From Timonella sp031979385 (GTDB taxonomy: Bacteria > Actinomycetota > Actinomycetes > Actinomycetales > Cellulomonadaceae): a stretch of DNA of 64,000 bases. Both the position numbers and the translations under genes were made by a program. The stretch lies in NCBI GenBank assembly GCA_031979385.1, contig DALZEF010000014.1, forward strand, positions 10,761 through 74,760, in the 5' to 3' direction. How positions within the stretch are numbered: position 1 is the first letter of the stretch; each line of letters opens with the position of its first letter. Below the pieces are notes generated by a model that was not told the origin of the DNA, ran no database searches, and was given only the letters and a program-made list of their open reading frames with translations. This document shows, in pieces, positions 33,778 to 42,504 of this stretch.

Positions 33778-36212
33778 CAGGCACCAACCAGACTTTCTTG
33801 TACGGACTCATTGATTGCCCAGTCTTCATCGAAGAAGTTCGGGTCAGCGCTGAGCAGGATGCTGCGAACGTCGAGGAGTTCGGTGACTTGACCGGACAGA
33901 ACAACCGATCCAAGCAGACCGGAGTCCTGGACTGGCGAGCGCACCGCACCGGAGTCGTTGATGATCTCAAGGATCTCATCGACGACCACAGCGATGGTCT
34001 TAGCTCCGCGCGTGAAGATGACAACAGGCAGTTCCTCGCCCGTGTTGGACTCGTACACGCCGAGCATCTGCGGCAGGCGCAGCACCGGAACGATCGCGTC
34101 ACGGTACTGGACCACAGTCCGACCGCCAACGCTCTCCATCCGGTCAACGGCCACCTGTTCGAGACGGGTGACGTCCGCGAGCGGGATCGCCACGCGACGG
34201 TTCGCGCCGACCCGGACCACGAGGTGTTCGATCGACTCGTCGGAACCGGACTCGAGTTGGTCAGCGCGCTGCTGGGCGAGCATCTCCGTGGTCTCCGCCT
34301 TGAGTTCACGGCGGGCAATCGCCTGCACATCAAGGATCAACGCCACTTGGCCATCGCCCATCAGTGTTGCACCGGCGTAGATGCCGATATTGCGCAGCGC
34401 CGTTGCGATTGGCTTGACCACGATCTCCTCGTTGTTCAGCACACGATCGATGACCAGACCGAAGCGCTGGTTCTCGGCGGACAAAACCGCGATGACGGAG
34501 GTCGTCTGTTCGTCGGTCTCGCCACCAAGCACGCTCGACAGCCGCACGAGCGGCAGCAGCGAACCGCGTAGACGATAGACCTCGGAGTTACCGATGTGCT
34601 CGATCGAATCCTGGGTCTTCTGCGGATCGAGCGCAACGAGTTCGAGCAGGTTGAGTTGCGGAATAGCGTAGATCTCGTCGCCGCTCTGCACCGTGAGCGC
34701 AGGCATGATCGCGAGTGTCAACGGAATGTAGAGGCGCCAGGTTGTTCCCTTGCCCACTTCCGACTCGACCTCGACGGAGCCGCCGATCTCCTCGATGTTG
34801 GCGCGAACCACGTCCATGCCGACACCGCGGCCAGACACGTTCGTGACTTTCGCCGCCGTGGAGAATCCCGGCATGAACACGAGGTTCTGGATCTCGTTGG
34901 CCGACATGAGTGCGAGTTGCTCTTTGGTCTTGAGCCCCCGCTCGAGCGCCTTGGCCCCGACCTTACTCGGGTCGATGCCTGCACCATCGTCAGTGACTTC
35001 CACGACCACTTGACCGCCCGCGTGATACGCACGCAGAACCAGTGTCCCAACTCGGGTCTTGCCCGTCTGTTGGCGCAGGTCTGGGTCTTCGATGCCGTGG
35101 TCGACGGCGTTTCGAACCAGGTGAGTCAGTGGGTCCTTGACGGACTCGAGGAGAGAACGGTCGAGTTCGGTGTCTCCACCGATCATCTCGAGGCGCACCT
35201 CGCGCCCACACGATGCCGCAAGGTCGCGGACGACTCGTGGCATCTTGGACCAGATGTGCTCGATTGGCTGCATGCGGGTCTTCATGACGCCGTCCTGCAG
35301 TTCGGAGGCGATGAGACTCAGCCGCTGCGATGAGCGTAGGAGGTCACCAGAGTCGAATCCTGCAAGCTGCGCGATCTGGTTACGCACTAGCACCAATTCG
35401 CCGACCTGACGCATGAGTTCGTCAAGCAGGTCAACGTCCACACGGATCGAGGAGTCCGCGGTCGAACGCGAGGGTGCTCCTGGAGCTTGGTTGTTGGTGT
35501 TGGCCGGAGGCGCGATGTTTGGGGATGAGGCGGCGGGTGCCGGCTGCTCCGCTTCCGACACCACTGGTGCTGGCGCGACAGGAGCGGTCTGTACTGGTTT
35601 TTCTACCCGGCCCGCTGGTGCAGCCGCCGGTGCTCCACTGCCAATACGTGGGCGTGGCACGATTCCGGTCGCTGAATCTTCATTGATTTCATCGCCCATT
35701 GTTCCGGTCTCCTTCGAGTCATCAGACTGCGGAGTCTCAGCGGGGGCCACCGTGGGGGTGGGAACTGGAGTTGAGGGAGCCTGCGCCTGTGGTTCAACCG
35801 CTTTGGCTGCTGCACGTGGCGAAGGCTTGTTGTCGAGTGCTGCCTGGATCTCCGCGATGGCAGGGGCAACATCGACGCCGTCTTCCGTTCCGGACGCGTC
35901 AAGGCGCGTCAGAAGGGAGCGGATGGTGTCCACCATGAGTAGGAGCACGTCTGTGGTGCGCTGGTCCATGTTGCGCTTGCCGTCACGCAGTTCCACGAGC
36001 AGGTTTTCACCAACGTGAGCAACCGACTCAAGGTTGGACAGCGCGAGGAAGCCGCTGGTGCCCTTGATGGTGTGAATAGTGCGGAACACGCTGCCAAGCA
36101 GTTCGCGTGATCCAGGGTCACTCTCTAGCGCAACGAGGTCCTGGTCCAGTTGGTCCAGGTTTTCGTTGCTCTCAATTAAGAATTCCCGAACGATCTCATC
36201 GATGCCGTCCAA
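33777..36212 (-). CDS. cheA: Chemotaxis histidine kinase CheA with two C-terminal CheW-like domains
   Basis: The protein has about 811 residues. An Hpt domain with phospho-acceptor His47 (FRTIHTIKGTSGF) is followed by a long Pro/Ala linker near residues 140-265. Then come the dimer region (DLLDELMRQVGELVLVRNQI), and the HATPase core with HLVRNAVDHGIEDP (N box), DDGAGID (G1) and GRGVGMDVV (G2). A first CheW-like domain (IYAIPQLNLLELVAL) and a second one (IEHLVVRVGANRRVAIPLADV) end it. There is no P2/CheY-binding domain that I can see. The start is a TTG at 36212 preceded by an AGGAGG seven bases upstream. Two CheW domains is unusual; canonical CheA has one. Confidence 0.95.
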   Translation of the reverse strand: MDGIDEIVREFLIESNENLDQLDQDLVALESDPGSRELLGSVFRTIHTIKGTSGFLALSNLESVAHVGENLLVELRDGKRNMDQRTTDVLLLMVDTIRSLLTRLDASGTEDGVDVAPAIAEIQAALDNKPSPRAAAKAVEPQAQAPSTPVPTPTVAPAETPQSDDSKETGTMGDEINEDSATGIVPRPRIGSGAPAAAPAGRVEKPVQTAPVAPAPVVSEAEQPAPAASSPNIAPPANTNNQAPGAPSRSTADSSIRVDVDLLDELMRQVGELVLVRNQIAQLAGFDSGDLLRSSQRLSLIASELQDGVMKTRMQPIEHIWSKMPRVVRDLAASCGREVRLEMIGGDTELDRSLLESVKDPLTHLVRNAVDHGIEDPDLRQQTGKTRVGTLVLRAYHAGGQVVVEVTDDGAGIDPSKVGAKALERGLKTKEQLALMSANEIQNLVFMPGFSTAAKVTNVSGRGVGMDVVRANIEEIGGSVEVESEVGKGTTWRLYIPLTLAIMPALTVQSGDEIYAIPQLNLLELVALDPQKTQDSIEHIGNSEVYRLRGSLLPLVRLSSVLGGETDEQTTSVIAVLSAENQRFGLVIDRVLNNEEIVVKPIATALRNIGIYAGATLMGDGQVALILDVQAIARRELKAETTEMLAQQRADQLESGSDESIEHLVVRVGANRRVAIPLADVTRLEQVAVDRMESVGGRTVVQYRDAIVPVLRLPQMLGVYESNTGEELPVVIFTRGAKTIAVVVDEILEIINDSGAVRSPVQDSGLLGSVVLSGQVTELLDVRSILLSADPNFFDEDWAINESVQESLVGA

Positions 36213-36338
36213 TGGCTTTCCTCCTCGTGTACTGACAGGTATCGACCTGCTATAGAAGGAATCGGCCGCGATGGGCATCTCATGAGAAATATGGGCGGCG
36301 AACTTGAACTATCGCGCTTAAGCGCTCGTTTAGTTATG

Positions 36339-36400
36339 AACTTTCGTGCGTTTCGCTCCGGCAGGTGTCTGCTCCGCGAAACCCCTGCACTACTTTGTCC
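36339..36400 (-). repeat. Repeat A, single diverged copy
   Basis: The segment from CTTTCGTGCGTTTCGCTCC to CTACTTTGTCC is the reverse complement of the 101-bp family unit, closest to the copy at 18069-18143. It lies between csrA and cheA. Confidence 0.7.
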
Positions 36401-36415
36401 GTACCTAGTGTTCTG

Positions 36416-36700
36416 CTACTTGACGTCGGTGGGGTTGTTTGTCGCTTCCGGCTGTTCCGCGTGGAGTTTGCCAACGAGCGATTTCAGTGCGTTGCCTGCG
36501 GCCTCCGCGCTGTCCCCAGAGACGTTCGCTCCCGTGTTGGATTCCTTGACGGCCTCAACAACTTCAGCGCGGTGAATCTTCATGCTGCGCGGTGCATCGA
36601 TACCGATGCGCACACCATCTCCGCGGGAATCGATGATCGTAATCTCGATGTCATCCCCAATGAGAAGTTTCTCTCCAACACGCCGACTCAGAACTAGCAT
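36416..36700 (-). CDS. csrA: Carbon storage regulator CsrA
   Basis: The 94-residue protein starts MLVLSRRVGEKLLIGDDIEI and continues with GDGVRIGIDAPRSMKIHR, the RNA-binding CsrA core of about 60 residues. It dimerises and represses translation at GGA-containing leaders. In Gram-positives, it controls flagellin (hag) translation and is antagonised by FliW. Beyond the core is a tail of about 35 Ala/Asn-rich residues (ESNTGANVSGDSAEAAGNAL). The ATG at 36700 has no strong ribosome site. It lies between flhF and cheA on the same strand. fliW is not in the window. Confidence 0.94.
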   Translation of the reverse strand: MLVLSRRVGEKLLIGDDIEITIIDSRGDGVRIGIDAPRSMKIHRAEVVEAVKESNTGANVSGDSAEAAGNALKSLVGKLHAEQPEATNNPTDVK

Positions 36701-36804
36701 GCGTACTAGGTTACCGGTGCTTGTGGGGTTTCGTCGCTGTTTTGCCGGTTTTCGCAGGGCAGTTTCTTCGTGATGCTTGGTCGATGGGTGGTTTTTGATC
36801 CGAG

Positions 36805-36850
36805 TGCACCAGAAAAAGAATAGACACCGGGACGCTTTCAGCCCATCGAA
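36805..36850. repeat. Dispersed repeat, family B, copy 2
   Basis: GTGCACCAGAAAAAGAATAG then ACACCGGGACGCTTTCAGCC then CATCGA matches the family B pattern (CACCCGG, TTTCAGCCCATCGAG), most closely the copy at 60768-60835. It lies in the 276-base spacer between csrA and flhF. Confidence 0.5.
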
Positions 36851-36976
36851 TGAGGAGAGAAGCGCCAAGAGCCTAGTCCGCCAAGAGCCTAGTCCCAGGC
36901 GACATGCGGCAGCACCATTGAGTTAACGGGGTTTGGTCACGGCTGGTGGAGTCGCAGACAAGGTAGGATGATGCGC

Positions 36977-38299
36977 TCAGTCCCAGGAGATGTTGGGCAG
37001 CGCCTGCGAGATCGCGGCCGCCCACACCACGGGATTGGCCTCGAGCGTGTCGATGTACGCAACGGGTACCGACAGGGACAGCACGCGCGCGGGGGCAATC
37101 GATCCGATAACTCCCTCCGCGGCAAGCGAGTGCAATGGCCTGCCCTGCGTCACCTCGGACAGGGTCCGGGCAGTGTGCGCGATGTCGTGGTCGGCGCGGA
37201 TGGCCACGACGATGTGGTCGGGATCGAGTGCATCCAAGAGCCGTCCGGCGAGGTAGGCGTCCGTCTGCGCTGGACCGATATCGAGGAACACGACCACCGA
37301 TTCGAGATCTTCTCGCGCGCCGCGCCGCAACGCACGTGCAGCCTGGGCGGTCAGGATGCCGCGTTCTTCAACGCGCTGCGCACTGAGTGGTCCGGCACCG
37401 ATGATCTCTCGTTCCAGTACACCCATTTTGTTGGCGACGATCCGGGCGGTTGGCAGCGCAGAGGTGCCGGTTCCGAGCACCACGACTATTGACCCTGCGT
37501 CGGGCCACAGTTCTGGTGGTTTCGGCACATGGTTTAGTACGGTGGACAGCGTGTGTTGGCCTCGACTCAGCGGCAGATGCCCCAACAGGTCGCTGGGTAT
37601 GCCGACATCTAGGAGTTCCGCAAGGGTAGCGCCGCCGGTGCGGATATCGAAGGTTCCCGGGGCGGCGGGTGGCGTCAACTCTGGCGCGTCGCTGGTTGGG
37701 GATTCCTGCACGAGGGCTTTGGCGCTGCGCAGAATCTCGTCGAAATCCTGTTCCCTGTGTGAGGTCTCCACCCGCGCGGCGGTGGGCCACACGACGGGGG
37801 TTACGTTGCGGTCCACATGTGGCGCCTCGTGCGGCATGAGGATCTCAAAGTCGCGCTGAGCGTTCACGCTCTCTGCCTTCAAGGTGTCAGCAAATCGGCT
37901 GTCGCCCCCGTGGCGTGGTGCCGCCTCGTTGACCTCCGAGATGAACCCATCAAAAGCATCGGCCGCCGCGAGCATTGCCTCAAGTCCCTGAGCCCCAGGG
38001 GTTGTGGCCTCGGCACGCACCTCACTCGTGGACATCCCCTGGGCAAGCGTACTCGTACCCCCGCCCACCGATGCAGCGCGGGGGGTCAAAGAACGTTGCG
38101 GCTCGCTGTCGAGCACAGCAAGCTCTTCTGGAACCTCAACCGTGACCGCCACGTATTCGCGCGCGAAGAATCCGCCGATACCGCCCGAACGGACTTTCTC
38201 CGCCTCGACCACATGCGCAGCCGAACCGAACTGGGCCTGCACCTTGGCGAGGATCTCCTCTACAGAGTTACCCTCAAGCCGCAATCGTTTCCGACTCAC
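36977..38299 (-). CDS. flhF: FlhF-like SRP-type GTPase homologue, P-loop degenerate
   Basis: The 440-residue protein begins RLRLEGNSVEEILAKVQAQFG, then VRSGGIGGFFAREYVAVTVEV, the N-terminal basic domain of FlhF. It ends in an SRP-like G domain. In the G domain the P-loop position (residues 272-290) reads VVVLGTGTSALPTARIVANK, lacking the GKT that binds phosphates. VVVFLDIGPAQTDAYLAG replaces the DTxGR motif. IVVAIRADHDIAHTARTL and VIGSIAPARVLSLSVP resemble later strands. It follows flhA with a 26-base overlap, which is the flhF position. It may keep a placement or export role without GTP hydrolysis, or be a diverged pseudo-enzyme. The start is GTG. Confidence 0.78.
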   Translation of the reverse strand: MSRKRLRLEGNSVEEILAKVQAQFGSAAHVVEAEKVRSGGIGGFFAREYVAVTVEVPEELAVLDSEPQRSLTPRAASVGGGTSTLAQGMSTSEVRAEATTPGAQGLEAMLAAADAFDGFISEVNEAAPRHGGDSRFADTLKAESVNAQRDFEILMPHEAPHVDRNVTPVVWPTAARVETSHREQDFDEILRSAKALVQESPTSDAPELTPPAAPGTFDIRTGGATLAELLDVGIPSDLLGHLPLSRGQHTLSTVLNHVPKPPELWPDAGSIVVVLGTGTSALPTARIVANKMGVLEREIIGAGPLSAQRVEERGILTAQAARALRRGAREDLESVVVFLDIGPAQTDAYLAGRLLDALDPDHIVVAIRADHDIAHTARTLSEVTQGRPLHSLAAEGVIGSIAPARVLSLSVPVAYIDTLEANPVVWAAAISQALPNISWD

Positions 38300-40334
38300 G
38301 GACCACTCCCACGGTCTCGATCCGAATTCCTGCTCCCGTCACCTCAGGGTATGACATGACCACGGCATGCGGCACCTGCAGGGAAACCGTACGGTAGAGG
38401 GCTGGTCGTAAGGCCGGCGCACAGACCAGGACAACCGTCTGTCCGGTGTCCTCCGCCTTGCTCCGCAACGCCGCGTAGGACCGCAGGAACATCTCGAGCC
38501 GGCTCGGGTCGAGCAGAATCTGCGACCCTTCCTCGCCCTGACGCAGGCCTTCAAGGAGTTGCTGTTCGAACACCGGATCAATGGTGAGCACCCGGATGAT
38601 GCCATCACGGGCATGACGTGCGGTGATCGCGGGGGCAATCGCCATACGAGCGGCCTCGATGAGCTGTTCTGGGTTCGTGGTCTGCTTTGCCTTGAGAGAC
38701 AACGACTCGTAGATGCGTGCAATGTCGCGGATGGGAACCTGTTCTTGGAGCAGACCGCACAGAACGCGCTGCACCTCGCCAAGCGTCAGAACGCTCGGAA
38801 TCAACTCATCGACAACCGAGGGGTTGACCGCCTTGAGGCCCTCGGTGAGCAGACGGACATCCTCGCGGCTCAACAGACGTGAGGCGTTCTGGCTGATGAG
38901 CGAGGACAGGTGGGTGATGAGAACGGACACCCGGTCCACCACGGTGGCTCCGGTCATCTCCGCGGCAAACCGCATCTCGGCGGGAACCCACTTACCCTGC
39001 AACCCGAACACCGGTTCACTCGTCGCGGTGCCGGGCAACGTATCGAGGTCGTCGCCAAGAGCCAAGACGCGGCCACGCGGTAACTCGCCTCGGGCCACCT
39101 CAACGCCGGAGATCTTCAGAACGTAGGTTGATTGCGGCAATTCCACCGAGTCACGGGTACGTACCGGCGGAACCACGATTCCGATGTCGAAGGCGATCTT
39201 TCGACGCAGCCCGCGAATACGGGCGAGCAGGTCGTCGTCACTTGAGGTGTTGACCAGGTCCACAAGGTCCGTCGAGAGCATGATCTCCAGTGCGGACATG
39301 CGCATGTCCTCGATCAGTTTCTCAGGAGTGTCCGTGGACGTGGGGTTCGCGGTGGCGACGGCAGCCTCGAGGACCTTGGCTTCCTCTTCACGCCGTTCAC
39401 GGGCCTTGATCTGCTGCGCGGCAAGGATCAGGAGGGCACCAACCAGAACGAACGGGATCTTTGGCATGTTCGGGAACAGTGCAAGGGTGATGGCCGCCGC
39501 ACCGGCAATGCTCAGGGCGTTGCGGGACTGGCCGAGTTGCTTGGACGCCGCGGTTCCCAGGTCCTCATCCGTGGACCCACGGGTCACGATGATACCGGTC
39601 GCGACCGACATCAACAGGGCTGGAATCTGCGAGGTCAGACCGTCACCGATCGACAGCAAGGAATAAGTCTCCATCGCAGCGCCGAAGTCCATGCCACGCG
39701 CGGTCATACCCATCGCGATACCACCGACTAGGTTGATGATCGTGATGACGATACCTGCGATCGCGTCACCCTTCACGAACTTCGAGGCACCATCCATCGC
39801 ACCGTAGAAGTCCGCTTCCTGGGCAACCTCGGCGCGGCGTCTCTTCGCTTCCACATCGCTAATCAGGCCAGCGTTCAGATCGGCGTCAATCGCCATCTGC
39901 TTACCCGGCATCGCGTCCAGCGTGAAGCGGGCACCGACCTCTGCCACACGCCCTGCACCGTTCGTGATGACGATGAACTGGACCACGACCAGGATGAAGA
40001 AGATGACCAGACCAATGATGAGAGACCCACCGACCACAAAGTGGCCGAACGCGTCGATGACCTCGCCCGCGTAGCCATCACGCAGCACGAGACGGGTCGA
40101 GGCGACGCTGAGTCCCAGTCGGAACAAGGTAAGGACCAGCAGGATTGAGGGGAAGACCGAGAAGTCGAGGGGCTTTTGCACGTACATGGCGGTCAGCAGC
40201 GTGACCAGGCCCAGTGCGATGTTGATGACGATCAGGAGGTCGATCACAGCCGCTGGCATTGGAACGACCAGCAGCACTATGATTCCGACTACGCCCAATG
40301 GGACACCAAGTTTCATGATGTTTCCCATTTTCAT
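38274..40334 (-). CDS. flhA: Flagellar export gate protein FlhA
   Basis: The 686-residue protein is the large gate of the flagellar type III export apparatus. About eight membrane segments fill the first 310 residues, with the FHIPEP-region signature in ARFTLDAMPGKQMAIDADLNAG and the following YGAMDGASKFVKGDAIAGI cytoplasmic loop. The C-terminal cytosolic half (from about residue 330) is the ring that docks chaperones, including VAAMRF-like and LLTEGLKAVNPSVVDELIPS stretches. An AGGAGG seven bases before ATG 40334 supports the start, which overlaps the flhB stop by one base. Confidence 0.97.
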   Translation of the reverse strand: MKMGNIMKLGVPLGVVGIIVLLVVPMPAAVIDLLIVINIALGLVTLLTAMYVQKPLDFSVFPSILLVLTLFRLGLSVASTRLVLRDGYAGEVIDAFGHFVVGGSLIIGLVIFFILVVVQFIVITNGAGRVAEVGARFTLDAMPGKQMAIDADLNAGLISDVEAKRRRAEVAQEADFYGAMDGASKFVKGDAIAGIVITIINLVGGIAMGMTARGMDFGAAMETYSLLSIGDGLTSQIPALLMSVATGIIVTRGSTDEDLGTAASKQLGQSRNALSIAGAAAITLALFPNMPKIPFVLVGALLILAAQQIKARERREEEAKVLEAAVATANPTSTDTPEKLIEDMRMSALEIMLSTDLVDLVNTSSDDDLLARIRGLRRKIAFDIGIVVPPVRTRDSVELPQSTYVLKISGVEVARGELPRGRVLALGDDLDTLPGTATSEPVFGLQGKWVPAEMRFAAEMTGATVVDRVSVLITHLSSLISQNASRLLSREDVRLLTEGLKAVNPSVVDELIPSVLTLGEVQRVLCGLLQEQVPIRDIARIYESLSLKAKQTTNPEQLIEAARMAIAPAITARHARDGIIRVLTIDPVFEQQLLEGLRQGEEGSQILLDPSRLEMFLRSYAALRSKAEDTGQTVVLVCAPALRPALYRTVSLQVPHAVVMSYPEVTGAGIRIETVGVVRESETIAA

Positions 40335-41464
40335 CAGGATTCCTCCTCATCAAGCGTGTACATGTCAGTCGGTACCTCGGTTGGCTTCGGCATCGTATGC
40401 ACGCCAATCGATTGCGAGCCGCGTTGCTTTAGCAACATGACGAAGGCGAGAACCTGCGCCACGGCCGTAAATAGGGCTTCGGGGACTTCCTGTCCAACTT
40501 CACACGCTCCATGCAGTGCGCGCGCCAACGGTACGTCATGGACCATCGGCACGTTCGACTCATCGGCTTTGTCGCGGATCTTTTGAGCAATTAGGCCGCG
40601 TCCTTTTGCGATGAGTTTTGGGGCGCCCTCACCAGCGGTGTATTTCAGGGCGACTGCCACATGGGTTGGGTTGACCACAACGACGTCGGCCTCCGAGACT
40701 GCCGTGATCATTCGGTTGCGGCTCATGGCCAGTTGGCGGGAGCGCCGTTGGCCCTTGATGTGCGGGTCGCCCTCAGCGTTCTTGTTCTCGTCCTGCACCT
40801 CCTTCTTGGACATGCGGGTCTTCTTGCGGTTGGCTCGTGCGACCACCACGATGTCGATCACGGACAGGGCGATGCCTGCGGCGACTGCGGTCCACAGCAT
40901 TCGATTCACGGATGAGCTGGCTGCGTTCAGGACTGAGCTCAAGGGCAGTCCACCAGCGCTCATGAGGATCGGCATCATCTGTTGGATCACCGAATACAGC
41001 ACCAGCCCGATAACGGCGGTCTTCAGCACTGCCTTGATGCCCTGCCACAGCGCCTGGAAACTGAACTTCTGCTTTGCGCCCTTGAGCAGATTGAACTGTT
41101 TGAAGCTCGGCTTCAACTTCTTGATATTGATGCCGCCCATAATCGTAGAGGCGATAATCGCGGCGATGACCGAGGCAGCGAGCATCGGCGCGATTGCAGG
41201 AAGAATCGACCACAGCGATGTGCGTAGCAGTTCTTCGAGCACGGACACGTCCGGGTTCGAGATTGTGATGCGGATCTGCGCCAGCGTGTCCTGCAGCAGT
41301 GCAGACACATTCGAAAAGACCGTCGGCATCATCGCAACGCCCGCACCGATCCCAGCCCATGCCGAGAGGTCCTGAGATTTTTGGAGTCCACCTTCCTTGC
41401 GCACCTCCTTCATGCGTTTAGGGGTGGCTTTCTCGGTTTTCTCGCCGCTTGTGTCCTGGCTCAT
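40334..41464 (-). CDS. flhB: Flagellar export switch protein FlhB
   Basis: The 376-residue protein has an N-terminal EKATPKRMKEVRKEGGLQKS motif, four membrane segments, and a cytosolic domain with the autocleavage site in VVVVNPTHVAVALKY (NPTH, cleaved between Asn and Pro). FlhB changes the export substrate from hook to filament proteins together with FliK. The start ATG at 41464 has GGGAGG and overlaps the fliR stop (ATGA). The sequence after the cleavage site ends MYTLDEEES. FliK is also in the cluster. Confidence 0.97.
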   Translation of the reverse strand: MSQDTSGEKTEKATPKRMKEVRKEGGLQKSQDLSAWAGIGAGVAMMPTVFSNVSALLQDTLAQIRITISNPDVSVLEELLRTSLWSILPAIAPMLAASVIAAIIASTIMGGINIKKLKPSFKQFNLLKGAKQKFSFQALWQGIKAVLKTAVIGLVLYSVIQQMMPILMSAGGLPLSSVLNAASSSVNRMLWTAVAAGIALSVIDIVVVARANRKKTRMSKKEVQDENKNAEGDPHIKGQRRSRQLAMSRNRMITAVSEADVVVVNPTHVAVALKYTAGEGAPKLIAKGRGLIAQKIRDKADESNVPMVHDVPLARALHGACEVGQEVPEALFTAVAQVLAFVMLLKQRGSQSIGVHTMPKPTEVPTDMYTLDEEES

Positions 41465-42222
41465 CGAATCACCTCCCACATGTAGCTGAGGGAACGATTC
41501 GACAGCGCCTCGACGACGCGCGGCAGGGTCAGGTAGACAATCGATACCAGGGACAGTGTCAGGTAGATCTTGAGCGGGAATCCGAGCACGAACACGTTCA
41601 GCGCAGGTGCCACACGTGTCAGCAGACCAAGCCCGATGTCAGCAAGGATCACGATGATCAGTAGCGGTCCAGCGATCTGGACTGCGGACATGAACATCGT
41701 GGAGAATCCAGACACCAGCGTCTCACTCAATTGGGCAAGGGATATCCCCTGACCCGGAGGGACAAACTCAAACGACCTGAACAGCCCGCCGAGCATGATC
41801 TGGTGTGCGTTGGACGCAAAGATCAGCGCGAGCGCCGTCATGTTGAACATGCGGTTGAACTGGGCGCCGTTTGAGTTGTTGAGTGGGTCGAAGCTCGATG
41901 CCATGGCGAAGCCACCCATGAGATCGATCAGACCACCGGCGCTCTGCACCGCGGTGAACACGAGCAGCACACAGAAGCCGAGGGCCACCCCGATGAACGC
42001 CTGAATTACGAGCGCGCCGATATAGCCACCGGTCGTGTAGTTCACGGTCGACGGCTCCATGCTCGGCAGAACAGCGATGGCAAGCCCGATACCGAGCATC
42101 ACCTTGACGGTGCCCGGGAACGACCGCTGCGCGAAGGGCGGGGCGATGACCAAGAAGGCGATGATGCGCACGGACACGAGCATCAGCACCTGTAGGCTTG
42201 CCAGATCCATGGACAAGGACAT
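41461..42222 (-). CDS. fliR: Flagellar export protein FliR
   Basis: The 253-residue integral membrane protein has about six segments (LQVLMLVSVRIIAFLVIAPP at the start, then IGALVIQAFIGVALGFCVLLVF, LALIFASNAHQIMLGG, FMSAVQIAGPLLIIVILADIGLGLL). LTRVAPALNVFVLGFPLKI is the conserved FliR signature. It forms the export gate complex with FliP and FliQ. Its stop overlaps the flhB start by 4 bases, and fliQ ends 3 bases before its start, so the three genes are tightly packed. Confidence 0.96.
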   Translation of the reverse strand: MSLSMDLASLQVLMLVSVRIIAFLVIAPPFAQRSFPGTVKVMLGIGLAIAVLPSMEPSTVNYTTGGYIGALVIQAFIGVALGFCVLLVFTAVQSAGGLIDLMGGFAMASSFDPLNNSNGAQFNRMFNMTALALIFASNAHQIMLGGLFRSFEFVPPGQGISLAQLSETLVSGFSTMFMSAVQIAGPLLIIVILADIGLGLLTRVAPALNVFVLGFPLKIYLTLSLVSIVYLTLPRVVEALSNRSLSYMWEVIR

Positions 42223-42225
42223 GGC

Positions 42226-42498
42226 TTATCCCGTAAGCAGGCTTGGGATGCGCTCGAACAGCATGTGCGTGAACGCAATCGACTCGCTGATCATCCAGTG
42301 TCCTGCCACGAACAGCACGAATGCGACCGCGATGGCCTTGGGCACGAAGCTCAGGGTCACTTCCTGGATCTGAGTGATGGACTGGAAGAACGCGATCACG
42401 AAACCCACGGCAAGCGCGGTCAGGAGAATCGGCCCGGCCAGCTTCGCGGCCAGGAGCAGTGCTTGAAGTCCCAGTTCGAGGACGGCTGAGGTATCCAT
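42226..42498 (-). CDS. fliQ: Flagellar export protein FliQ
   Basis: The 90-residue, two-segment membrane protein shows LLLAAKLAGPILLTALAVGFVIAFFQSITQIQEVTLSFVPK, the conserved FliQ core, followed by a second segment (AIAVAFVLFVAGHWMI). Its length is normal. It lies between fliP and fliR as in most flagellar operons. Confidence 0.97.
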   Translation of the reverse strand: MDTSAVLELGLQALLLAAKLAGPILLTALAVGFVIAFFQSITQIQEVTLSFVPKAIAVAFVLFVAGHWMISESIAFTHMLFERIPSLLTG

Positions 42499-42504
42499 GG
42501 CGTG

